Source of the DNA: Archegozetes longisetosus
Lineage: Eukaryota; Arthropoda; Arachnida; Sarcoptiformes; Trhypochthoniidae
Assembly (NCBI GenBank): GCA_018873245.2
Contig: JAEMBT020000008.1
Location: 5,512,001-5,576,000 of the forward strand
DNA length: 64,000 bases
Direction: 5' to 3'
The notes under the pieces are model-generated. The model saw only the letters and a list, made by a program, of their open reading frames with translations. It had not been told where the DNA came from and made no database searches. Shown here one piece after another: positions 31,958 to 42,159 of the stretch (the stretch's first letter is position 1; every line of letters starts with the position of its first letter). Position numbers and translations under genes: made by a program.

Positions 31958-34900
31958 TGTTTAGAAAAAGAGATAAAATGATTGAAAATTCTCTTATTAA
32001 TTATGTCTTTTGGTTGTATTGGCCATTGTATTCTTTCTTTTCTTAGTGCCTGTTTGAATACATCTCTCTCAGTTATGAATTGATCGCAATCTAGCAGTCG
32101 ATGTTTAAAGTTATCCACAACTGCTGGACATCTTAAACAAAACTCATTATCACTGCATTTGAATCGACTTAAATACCTGCGACAACTGCTATGTCCTGTT
32201 ATAGCTTGTGTGACAAAGTAGTTCGCTTTGAAATACCCTTAAATTTGAAGTCTTAACTCCACTGTTGGAATGATTTGGTGTGTTTTTCGCCCAGTCATTG
32301 ATGTTTGCCACCGACTGTCCCTTATCGCGATATTTGCTTCTCTGCAGACTTTTTTCACACTATTCATTGAAATCATATCATAAGCTATCCTATTGTGAGA
32401 GTTGACGGCTTCTCCAGCACTTCGTTTTAGTTCAAAATATATATTTGAATAGTCATTAGCGAATCGTGAGAATGATATTATCGTATTTGTTTCAAATAAT
32501 TTTCGGCACTTTTGTTGAATCTGAGCAATTGCTTGATGCGTTGAGTCGACCGGTACTAATGCTTTGAGTATTGACTCAGACTTTGACATAATATTAACTT
32601 CAGAGTACTTTTTACATGTAATGTGATCAAAGACTTGATTCATGACAAACAGTTCTATTTGAAAGGCAGTACAATAGTTTGCAATTTTGTACTTCTTTTG
32701 ATGAATGATTTGATTGTCTCTTATTATAGCATATGTAGCGCCGATATTTAACTCACTCTTCTTTACTGCTGTCAAGACCTGAAGACAATTTTCCGAATAA
32801 TTATTAATAATCATTGTTTTTCTATCCGCAAAGGGCGGCAATTCTCTCACATCTATTGGCCTCAGAATTTTATCCATTTGAATGAATGTTGAATCAAAAT
32901 ATTGTTTAGTCAACTCATTTTCTATATTATGCTCCACAAAATACTCGACTGCTTTTACTTTAAGGTAGAGATCGACTGGCATCAAATTTGCAATAACATT
33001 TGTAGCATCAGTTGACACAGTCTTGTAAGCTTTGATTAATCTGTGGCCAAGAAGTCTTTGACATCTAATCAAGGGTTCAATAAAGAACTTCCGATCAATT
33101 GCCTCATAGAAGACAGAGCTGCAGTAACTTATTATTGGAAGTATTCCGCCTTTAATTATTATTTCAAGTGATTTTTCATCCAGTCCATAATTATTTTTCG
33201 CAAAACATATCAAATTGTTGGTAAGTTGTAAGACTTTAGTCACAAGGTAATGTCCGTGTGATCGCCAGCTCAGGTTCGAATCAATCAGAAGCCCTAAGTA
33301 TTTAAAAGTGGTTTTCAATTCTAGAGTTTGGCCATTGAAGATAATATTCGGTGCGTTATAAGTTTTGTGCAGACGTCGTGTGAATAAAATACAATTTGTT
33401 TTATTTACATTGAATGACATTTTGTTGGCTTGGCCCCACTCTTTGATTTGTATTAATTTTCTGTTGGCCTTATGTTCCAAGTCTTGAATTGTATCTGAGT
33501 AGATCATGATTAGTATGTCGTCTGCGAAGCCATTGACTTTCACATTTTCTTCACTCAAGTCAAATATATCATCCATGGCTATGTTGAAAAGCCAGGGTCC
33601 GGAGGCGCTGCCCTGTGGGCACCCAATCGTCAGCACTTTCTCAACCTCTGTATTCATCAGCCATAGCTTCGCGCTTCTTTCTGTAAAGTACGATTCAATA
33701 AGTTTGAAGAGATTTTCTGGGCATCTCTTTCTTCTTAATTGTGTCAGAACTTTAGGCCAATAACAAGTGTTGAATGCACCAGAGATGTCAAGAGATAACA
33801 CTAATGCGAAGCCTTTCTTATTGTACGAATCAGTGATGAAATCCTTTAAAACATGTAAAGCCATTTCACATGATTTTTGAGGAGTGAAACCAAACTGACT
33901 TTCATTGAGTGAATTGTTTTGACGCAAAAAGTAGACAATTCTGTTGATTGTCAGCCTCTCCAACACTTTCGCAAGCACTGGCAGAAGACTGATAGGCCGG
34001 TAGGCGTTGGGGTCGGAGTAATCAGACTTTCCTGGTTTGGGTATAACTATGACGACAGACTGTTTCCAAATATTAGGAAAATAATTTGTGTTAAGACATC
34101 TGTTGTATAAACACGTAAATAGAGATTTGTTTATATTATGAATTGTTTTTATGATGTCTGATGTCAGGCCATCCATTCCAGGCGCCTTCTTGTGGTTCTG
34201 TTCATATATCACTTTTGTGACCTCTTCTTCGGTAAAGTCCTTATCATTCAGTTGTCTATAATTAATGTCTGAATTCATTTCATTCAATTGGTTTTGTAGT
34301 CTTTGATGCACTGGTAATTCAGGTATGGACTGACTTGTTGGAAATAATGTTGTCATGAGGTGGTTTGCAATATCTTGAGGGACTGTTAAAAGTCTTCCGT
34401 CATCTGCCTTGAGTTCGGTCATTCCTTCAGGTTTGAGTTTGTTCCTGGCTATTTTGTATGCCAAACCCCAAGGGTTGTCACGTGAGTTTTCGGCGACAAA
34501 ATCATTCCATGACTTGATTTTGGCTTCAATTATGGCTTTTTTATACCAAGTTAAATATGAATAATAGCTATCTTTAAACACTTGCCTCTGATCTGATTTA
34601 TATCTTTGGTAACGTCTTCTCAATCTGTTTGCTGTCCTCCTCATTGATGTCAATTCTGTAGTCCACCACTTATTTGATTTTTTGGGCTTTAAATTAAAAT
34701 TAATTTTTTGCAAGCATTTGTCACAACTTTCGATCATTTCTGATGTAATTTTCATACAAACATTGTTGATGTCATTACAAGTGTTGGCGGTGTTTATGGC
34801 TTTCAAAAGATATGGTATTTTTGGTGAAAAATCAATTGATAGTCGCTCCAAATCGGCGTCTTTTGTGAAATATTTCAGAGTTGAATTATATTTGGTCTTT

Positions 34901-35592
34901 TCTAACTTTGCATTCAATTTAAAGAATATATACTTATGGTCTGATATGGTCTCCTCGTCCAACACATCCCAATCTGTGATCAAACCACACATTTCAGGCG
35001 ATATTATAGTCAAGTCTATTGAGCTCTGGCCAATATTTGACACAAATGTAGGTTTGTTTTCATTATTATTTAATAAAATTAAATTATTGTGCACCAAAAA
35101 CTCATTGATTTGGTCGCCTCTATTATCATTATGTCTGTCATACCAGACCTTTGAATGAGAATTACTACCCATACAAATAACAATATTTTTGATTTCACTT
35201 TCAGTTAACACTTTTTGAATATTATTTAGTTTTGAATCAAGACATTCATTTGGAGAACAATATGAAGACATTAACAGTGTTTGACGGTTTTGCAAGGTTA
35301 TTACAGCAATAGATAAGTCGTTTGTGGCCAATGAAGTCATGTTTATTGCATTAATTTGTTTGTTTATGATAGCAATACCAGTCTTCGGGTGCTGTCCTGT
35401 GATCCTCTTATATAATATATTGTATTTTAAAGGAAAACCTATTATTTTTTCTTTTTGATGATACGGTTCTTGAAAAAAGATAATATCTATTAAGTTGTCT
35501 TCGATGTATTTGATTAATGCAGGAGTAGATGATTTGCTTTTCTGAAGATTAATTTGTAGGCATTTGAGTGTTGATTGTTTTTCTTCAGTCAT
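31958..35592 (-). CDS. LINE ORF2: endonuclease-reverse transcriptase, one in-frame stop
   Basis: ATG at 35592 (MTEEKQSTLKCLQINLQKSK) opens an APE-type endonuclease with FFQEPYHQ, ICMGSNSHSKVWYD, SSIDLTIISPEM and SDHKYIFF in family order (about residues 10-235). Reverse transcriptase follows with GMDGLTSDII, RPISLLPVLAKVLERL, LSLDISGAFN (first catalytic Asp), GCPQGSASGPWLFNIAMDD and FADD. The long frame stops at 32239-32241 (TAA), but the same frame continues GYFKANYFVTQAITGHSSC and a Cys/His cluster (NEFCLRCP...FKHRLLDC) to a TAA at 31958-31960. So only one nonsense codon separates this copy from full length. The GDxN motif is atypical (GSNS), as in other telomere-specific R1 elements. Confidence 0.88.
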
Positions 35593-36732
35593 AATTGACT
35601 TTAGAGTTAACAATACTTTTGATACGCAAATAGGTTTTGCATTTTTCATCAAATACTGAATGATTTGTCTTTAATTTTCTTTGGCTTTTGGTAGACTTAT
35701 TGAACTTATCACAGTTAACACAAAAGTTCGGCTTTAACTTATCACATGATTTGCTGTCGTGACCCTCACCACAATGACCACAACTGTTTTGATTGGCTGA
35801 ACAGTTGGCCGCTATGTGTCCGAAAGCGTTACATTTAAAACATCTAATAATTTGCAAATAATCACTCACATGACAAGATTGAAAACCAATGAATAATGAC
35901 TTATTGTTGACTACTATTCTTCTGATGTCTGGACTCACTTCCAGGATAAGTGTTTTACCTCCAGTTTTGACTTCGTTTCCTTCTTTGTCTCGTCTTCTGA
36001 ATTGATATTTAAATGCAATGTTTGAATCAATATCTACTATTTTGTTTTGTTTTAAATATTGTTTAATGTCTTTGTTTTTGGTGATTATCTCTTCCACAAT
36101 GTCTTTATTGTCTATTTCTTGGTTGACATTATGTACCGCAAGCCTTGGATTCCTTAGTTTAGGTTTTGCGGCGGTTATTATTCCTTCAGATTTGGCGATG
36201 GAATCAATGACTTTTTGAGAGTCTTCAGTGGAAGCGCATTCGACGACTAACATATCATTTCTTGAAGACCTAATGGCTTTAATCGATGCATTTGATTTAT
36301 TTTGTATTAATGTCTGTTTGAAAGCCTTTTCGACGCCATCTTTATTCATTTGTTTGTTGATCTAACTATGACGATATTTTTATTCGATTTCTTCGTAACT
36401 TCGGGTACAAAACTGATTCCGGACTTCACGACAGATGTAAAAGAAGGCTTTGAAGGGAAGTTTGTCCGTAATTCCTCAATTTTAGATATTATTTGATCGT
36501 TGAATAACTGTTGTTTTGATACAAACACGTGGCACTGGCAATCTTTGGCACTTTTATAATTATCTAGACGTCTCTCATAGCCATCAATGATATTTTTGAT
36601 CTCCTCGAGACACTCACAGATGTTCGTTTTCTCTGTACCCTTAATATTGCCGCACAATTTCAGCGAATTATTAATTGATTTAATAAAGTGTTGCGCTCTA
36701 TTAAAAAGCGTTGCACTCTCATTGGCATCCAT
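35585..36732 (-). CDS. LINE ORF1: nucleic-acid-binding Gag-like protein, split frame
   Basis: Two frames cover ORF1: 36732-36346 (MDANESATLFNRAQHFIKS...IVIVRSTNK) and 36349-35585 (MNKDGVEKAFKQTL...). They meet at ATGA, either a start-stop overlap or a small insertion of about 7 bases (tgaataa), because STNK followed by DGVEK would be the expected continuation. The C-terminal half has zinc knuckles CFKCNAFGHIAANC and CGHCGEGHDSKSC and a third Cys/His cluster, the pattern of R1/Jockey-clade ORF1. The stop overlaps the ORF2 start in ATGACTGA (35592-35585). Confidence 0.85.
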
Positions 36733-36740
36733 GTTTTTGG

Positions 36741-36825
36741 GGTTAGGTCAGGTTAGGCTAGGTTAGGTCATGTTAGGCCAGATTAGTTTAGGTTAGGTTA
36801 GGTTATGTCAGGTCAGGTCAGTTCG
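36741..36825. repeat. telomere-like (TTAGG)n array, right of LINE
   Basis: Same pentamer family as the left array, with ggtca, ggcta, ggcca and ggtta variants. 36741-36770 is the second copy of the 30-bp direct repeat and probably the LINE target-site duplication. Confidence 0.9.
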
Positions 36826-37192
36826 TCGATAATGGAGCCTAACGTGTGAGCGAGCTGGCGACTGTGCCTACCATGTTAGCTAGATGGCGAACTACCCACC
36901 CCCTCTGCGCGCGTGTAATATATATATATACACAGCTATCTCCATCTCGATCTCCACCAATTGAGCAAGCTACCATTTCTCCAATTCTTAACTGATCTTG
37001 ATCAAATTCGTTTCATTTTAAAGCCTATATAATCCGGTTTTAAACGCAAAAAAGAGATTTGAAAATTCATTAATATTAAAAAGTTATTAAAGATTTATTA
37101 AATTTTACATGTATTTTTATAAATTCATATCATTTGAACACAAAATATCTATGATAATAAATTCTAAAATTATAGTAATTATAATAAATAAA

Positions 37193-37447
37193 TTAATAGC
37201 GTGTGTGACGACCACCGGCTAGTTGTATGGCAGCCATACGTCTCGGCATAGACTCTAACAAATTGATGAAAAACGGCCGGAAAGAGACGTCGCGCATCCT
37301 ACCGTATGCACCCGTAAGGGCAGCCAAGAGATCGTCTTGCGAATTAATAACCGGCCGTTCGTTGCGGACCATCGATTTGAGCATTGAGCCCACGTTCTCG
37401 CACGGGTTTAGGTCAGGGGACAGGCTGAAAACTTCGTGATTCCTCAC
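37193..37447 (-). pseudogene. transposase C-terminal remnant, left palindrome arm
   Basis: The frame reads SLSPDLNPCENVGSMLKS...RMAAIQLAGGRHTRY and stop. SPDLNPCEN corresponds to the last catalytic block of Tc1-like DDE transposases. Only about 80 residues remain and the N-terminal and first catalytic parts are absent. Confidence 0.75.
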
Positions 37448-37498
37448 CCATCGTATGTAATCATAATTTAAAATTTTGTGTTTTTATTTTCGTGTTTT

Positions 37499-37735
37499 TT
37501 CAGCCTATCCCCTGACCTAAACCCGTGCGAGAACGTGGGCTCAATGCTCAAATCGATGGTCCGCAACGAACGGCCGGTTATTAATTCGCAAGACGATCTC
37601 TTGGCTGCCCTTACGGGTGCATACGATAGGATGCGCGACGTCTCTTTCCGGCCGTTTTTCATCAATTTGTTAGAGTCTATGCCGAGACGTATGGCTGCCA
37701 TACAACTAGCCGGTGGTCGTCACACACGCTATTAA
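37499..37735 (+). pseudogene. transposase C-terminal remnant, right palindrome arm
   Basis: Mirror copy of the left-arm fragment, differing by one visible residue (GAYDRM for GAYGRM). It begins at SLSPDLNPCENV; upstream is loop sequence. Confidence 0.75.
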
Positions 37736-38147
37736 TTTATTTGTTATAATTACTATAATTTTAGAATTTATTATCATAGATATTTTGTGTTCAAATGATA
37801 TGAATTTATAAAAATACATGTAAAATTTAATAAATCTTTAATAACTTTTTAATATTAATGAATTTTCAAATCTCTTTTTTGCGTTTAAAACCGGATTATA
37901 TAGGCTTTAAAATGAAACGAATTTGATCAAGATCGGTTAAGAATTGGAGAAATGGTAGCTTGCTCAATTGGTGGAGATCGAGATGGAGATAGCTGTATAT
38001 ACAATGGTTTTTTATCTGTATCTCCTGAACCAGACTTCCGCGCCATATGAGCTATATATATGCTAATGGGAGATCATATGCTATTCATCGATAGCACCTT
38101 TGTATAGATTCATTGGCGTCCATAAACTAAACTATTACCCATCTTTT

Positions 38148-38275
38148 TTGTTGCTATTGAACATCATTGAGTGCATTGAAAATATCTGCAATTTTTTTCA
38201 ATCAATGTTTTGCTGGATTGCTGAAGCGCATCAAAATTTAATTGAAAAGTGTTTCGTCATTTATTATGTAATTAT
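38148..38275 (+). repeat. dispersed duplicated segment Y, part 3 of locus A
   Basis: Continues the homology with locus B (45645-45790) after the TIR element: ttgttgctatt, ctgaagcgcatcaaaa and tgtttcgtcattta are shared. Confidence 0.8.
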
Positions 38276-38332
38276 TCTCTCAACTTTTCGACAAATATTT
38301 GTGTTGAAAAGTACGAAAAGTTTTAAAATATA

Positions 38333-39613
38333 TATGGTATGCGACATTGAAATTGAGAAAAATTTTCCTTACGTTTAACCATTTTTTTAATCACCTAAAC
38401 TAATATATGAGATCAAATGCATAAGAGTCATACAGTCTTACATTATTAGATCATTTTTGTATCAGATTTAAAATAAAAAAGGGTTACCTTGAACTTGTAA
38501 TTTTAGTTTTATTTAAAAAGACAACATGGAATTTGAAAATAGACTGAGAGTTAAACATTTATACGAAGCTGGTATAGTTTCACGTCAAGAACTTTCTGGT
38601 AGAACAGGCATGCCTTTATCATTAGTTTACCGCATTTGTAACCGAATTGATAACAATGAGGGAATAGAAAGTCTGGAAGTGGTGCATCACCAAAACTGGG
38701 ATCAAACGATAAGCAGCATATTGTGGGTTTGGCTAAAACAAAACCAAAATGGTCTGCTCAAAAAATTGCAAATGAGTGCAGCTAAAGGGAGTCCTTAGGT
38801 AAGTGGTAGAACTGTTCAGAGATACATGAAGCCGATCGGCTGGAAGAAATTAATACCTTTAAGCAAGTCATATCTCACAAAAAATGATGAAACAACGCGT
38901 TATTTGGTGTGAAAAATATTGCAACACCGACTGGAAAAATGTAATTTTCAGTAATGAAGGCAAATTTCAGCTCTATCGCATCACTCAAAAGCAATGGAGC
39001 AAAAAATGTCGAAGAATTTGCGTCCCAAAACATTCGCCCTTGATTATGGTTTGGGAGGGATAAGCATAGGTGGGTCTACTGAGTTGGCGATTATCACAGA
39101 GTCTGTTAATTCGGACACTTATATTGCCATTTCTGATGAATACCTCATTGGTACGATGGATGCGTTTTATCCTGAAGGTTAGGTTCTTCAGAAAGACAAT
39201 GCTCCTTGTCATAAGTCTAAAAAGACGAAAAATCATCGTGCTCAACAAAAAATTACAACTTTGGACTGGCAACCCGGGTCATCCGATTTAAACCCCATCG
39301 AGCGATTGTGTGCAATCATCAAGCAGGAGCTGGAGACCATAAATCCAAAAAAATTGACTGAATTAAAAGTTTCTGTCAAAAAAGTTTGGGATAATATAGA
39401 TCACTCTACTATAAGTTCATTAATTGAGATTATGCCTTCCCGTATTGAAAAATGTATTGTGCTTAAGGGGGACACAATTGAACATTAAATTTGAATCAAA
39501 TGTATTAAATAAGAGTTCAGCTACCACTTTCTGTAAAAATTATAACATTGAGTTTATTACTGTTATTAAAATAAATAAAAATGCAATTCTCAATTTCAAT
39601 ATCGCGTACCATA
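38333..39613 (+). mobile_element. Tc1-like element, ~1.28 kb, full length but decayed
   Basis: Terminal inverted repeats (tatggtatgcgacattgaaa on the left, its near-inverse on the right) extend about 27 bp with two mismatches and are flanked by TA (38331-38332, 39614-39615). Length and plus-strand transposase remnants fit a complete Tc1 family member. Confidence 0.9.
38526..39488 (+). pseudogene. Tc1-like transposase, inactivated
   Basis: N-terminal paired-like HTH (MEFENRLRVKHLYEAGIVS...LVYRICNRI) is followed by a stop at about 38796, then VSGRTVQRYM, a frameshift, WKNVIFSNEGKFQLYR, FAL...YGLGGISIGG, LQKDNAPCHKSKK and SDLNPIERLCAIIKQE. The first catalytic Asp block reads FSNE instead of FSDE; the second (KDNAPCH) and third (DLNPIE) are intact. 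At least two frameshifts and two stops make it non-functional. Confidence 0.9.
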
Positions 39614-40095
39614 TATCAAAAATGAATGAGTGAACTACTTATTAAATGCATGGTAGCTCAAATCTATGGTGGCCCAAATTCTTTATCACGTTTCACTTTC
39701 CACTTCCCACTTTTCACTTCTCACTTTGCGAATCCTTTTCTTTGCGAACAGACTAATCTGATGCTTAAAACATTTAGTAATACTGCTGTTAGCAAAATTA
39801 TGAACTGCATTGACATCAATGCTTTCATATTAAAGACATTTTTAATTCAAAACTTGTTTAGTCAGTTAATTCATTGATATAAAGGAATAAGTCGTTTATT
39901 AAATGAGTATCAATAATGAAATAATTCATAAATTATTCAAATGCACGAAATAGAAGATAGCAAATATTTTTGAAGATTAGCTCAATTATTAAATATTTGC
40001 CTCATCTCAATACATATCCGAAATTGAAGACATCTATTTTATGCTAAAGGAATAAGATTATTATAACCAACGACTAGTGTCGAAGAGGTGCAGTC

Positions 40096-40646
40096 GTTCG
40101 CATAACCTCGGGAAGTAGTCTGTGAACACTGCCTCTAAACGTAAGAAAATTGTGATGAAATTCTTGAGTAAACTATGGGTTGGCAGGAACACTTACAAAG
40201 CCAATAATTGAAATTCCTAATAATTGAACTTCCCAAAAGCATCTATATAATCAATATAAACAGATTCCGAATTACTTGAAATCTATTAAATAGAGCGTAT
40301 TTTGAATTTCTTCTGTGCCCGAAATTCTGACTGCGCTGACTGAATGTTGTTGCACATAACTCGACTGAAGGCTGAACTGCACGAAATAACACTGAACCAA
40401 CTAGCATATAGATAAAATATAGGTTTAATATAAATGAATATCAAAACCGATACATCAATTAATAAAATTTAGTAGATTTCAGGTAATTCGGAATCTGTTT
40501 ACATCGATTATATAGATGCTTTTGGGAGGTTCAATTATTGACTTTGTAAGTGTTTATGCCAACCTACAGTTTACTCAAGAATTTCATCATAATCGTCTTA
40601 CGTTTAGAGGCGGTGTTCACAAACCACTTTCCGAGGTTATACGAAC
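40096..40646. mobile_element. foldback element with ~200-bp TIRs
   Basis: 40096-40300 and 40455-40646 are inverted copies (outer end gttcgcataacctcgg, shared taaacagattccgaatta and aaagcatctatataatc) with modest divergence, around a unique centre of about 150 bp. No coding capacity and no clear target duplication. Confidence 0.85.
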
Positions 40647-40677
40647 TTAAAGCTTTGAAGTCATGATTTGTTCTCTG

Positions 40678-41383
40678 GGTTATCATATATGAAGCGGAGA
40701 TTCTCATTGACTCATTATGAACTATTGACTCATCATGGAGTCATTTGTTTATTAACGCCCCCTTATCGTATCTACATTCGAATATACGTGTTATCAATTA
40801 TTTTAAAATATTTATATTTTTAAAATTTAAAATATGAAGATTAGATCCATGGTTAGAAATAGGCAAAGTAATAATAATATTATTATTATTATTTTATCTA
40901 TTATTTAATATTGACATTATTAATATTATTAATTATAATAATTAACAATTAATAATATTAATATTGAGTAAATAATAAATAAAAAATATTATAAAATTGA
41001 AGAGAATAACAATGTCGTGATAATAGTGATGATAATGATAGTGATGGTGGTGTGATGGTTCTGGTGCTAATGGCACTACTGGTGGCGAAATCTAAAAAAG
41101 TAGGCTACAGGTGTTACAGGTGTCGTAGGTGTTAAAGGGTCAATAGATTATATAGAGGAATTTAGTAAACAGAAGTAGTATATTTTTAGATACAAAACTC
41201 AAAGTTAGTGGAAGTTCTTAGAGATCAAGGTGATCAATGGAAGTCAATAGGAGTCAATGGGAGCCAATGGAAGCCAATGGGAGCCAATAAGGGTCAAAGA
41301 TTATGGGTCGTTGTAAAAGCTAAAAGTAAATGAGTCTGTTTTGACAAAGTTGCTCTCAGGTCCCCGCTTCATATATGATAACC
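40678..41383. mobile_element. 706-bp TIR element with 8-bp TSD
   Basis: A perfect 20-bp inverted repeat GGTTATCATATATGAAGCGG (40678-40697 and 41364-41383) is flanked by the exact octamer gttctctg (40670-40677, 41384-41391). The interior is low complexity: ATT triplets at about 40870-40990, gatgat/tggtgg runs and a 10-bp minisatellite at about 41228-41290. A non-autonomous DNA transposon; 8-bp duplications occur in hAT, P and Merlin-like families. Confidence 0.92.
41228..41290. repeat. 10-bp minisatellite
   Basis: About six imperfect units of the form ggagycaatg within the 706-bp element. Confidence 0.8.
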
Positions 41384-41391
41384 GTTCTCTG

Positions 41392-42159
41392 CGCTACTTT
41401 AGGTGCCTTATAAAGATCAGTACTAACACTTTGAGTACGTGATTGACTTGTGATTTCATGAGTAACTGCTGAACCAAAATGGGCTAGCTTGATAAACTAT
41501 CATTAGATCCATCAGTTATTAGGATATTTATAGTTTTTAAGTCACTACGAATTATATTTTAAGTTCTTTCGAGTAACTCGATGAATAATTTATTTGAAAT
41601 ACAATAACCCAAAGGATTCATTACTTAGGATAGTTTTTTATTAAACTCATTAATAAGTATTTGAATGACATCTTTTAAGGATTTAAAGATTATTTCAATT
41701 TTAATATATAGTAAAAGGGTTGAGTTGGCCAAATGTGGCGCAACATATAAGGGGGTCAACCCCTATATGGGCATGACCAATAGGATGAGTAGAGTCAATT
41801 AGGGACGGTCCCACGAGGCTCCGCCCACTTTTTTAAAATTCAAAATCGCGTCCTGGGGCTGGGCCATGGGCGGGCTTTAGTCTTAAACTTACATATGTTC
41901 CTCCCACAAGGTCTTACTGTCCTACCACAAATATTACCTTAGCTACGCCCATTTTTCTACTTTTAACTGACAGATACATATTAGTTGCGATATACAAGGT
42001 CTTTTTTCGTGTTAGCCATTGAAAATGTTTAATAACTTTTTGATTGTAATTAATAGAGAAATTAAATTTGGCTCAATTAGTCTTCATTTTGTGACAATTA
42101 AGAGTAGAAATAGAAATTACAAAATATAATTGCCTTTAGTACGAATAAGCTCGTAGTAC
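41392..42159. other. intergenic with GC-richer patch
   Basis: 41705-41960 is unusually GC-rich for the region, with gggg-gtcaa-cccc hairpin and several gggcgg/ccgccc words (e.g. ctccgcccactttttt). No ORF, tRNA or TIR could be assigned. Any last exon of the peroxidase should lie here on the minus strand but was not found. Confidence 0.35.

Larger units (their letters stand above)
31815..36738 (-). mobile_element. R1-clade (TRAS/SART-like) LINE inserted in telomere-like repeats
   Basis: Minus-strand non-LTR retrotransposon of 4.9 kb with ORF1 (CCHC knuckles), ORF2 (APE endonuclease, reverse transcriptase, C-terminal zinc knuckle), a short 3' UTR with AATAAA (31832-31837 on the complement) and an A9 tail (31815-31823). 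Both ends abut (TTAGG)n-type arrays and a 30-bp perfect direct repeat. The 5' UTR before the ORF1 ATG is only a few bases, so the copy is either 5'-truncated just upstream of ORF1 or belongs to an unusually compact family. Telomere-targeted R1-clade LINEs are known from insects (Bombyx TRAS and SART). Confidence 0.9.
36932..37996. repeat. 1.06 kb near-perfect palindrome (500-bp arms, 65-bp loop)
   Basis: 36932-37431 and 37497-37996 are inverted copies differing at only a handful of bases. The loop (37432-37496) is unique. Each arm carries the same transposase C-terminus and about 0.3 kb of 3' flank, so two identical transposon 3' ends face each other. Transcription through it would give a long hairpin RNA. 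Confidence 0.92.
31377..38139. mobile_element. 6.76 kb TIR element with 8-bp TSD, containing nested elements
   Basis: Both ends carry the inverted repeat GTTTAGTTTATGGACGCCA preceded by GGTAGAA (left, 31377) or GGTAATA (right, ending 38139). Looser homology extends about 125 bp inward, including catatggcgcggaagtc. The octamer catctttt flanks both sides (31369-31376, 38140-38147), and the paralogous site at about 45645 lacks the whole block, which confirms an insertion. An 8-bp duplication fits hAT, P, Merlin or Mutator-like elements; no transposase of its own is recognisable. Inside are telomere-like repeats, a LINE and a large palindrome. Confidence 0.85.

Noticed and set aside
34682-35158. 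158-codon plus-strand ORF inside the LINE
   Set aside because: Antisense shadow of the reverse transcriptase/endonuclease ORF, with no independent motif.
31751-36825. TTAGG repeats as a true chromosome end
   Set aside because: Unique and transposon sequence continues on both sides, and the array is short and full of variant pentamers; it is interstitial.
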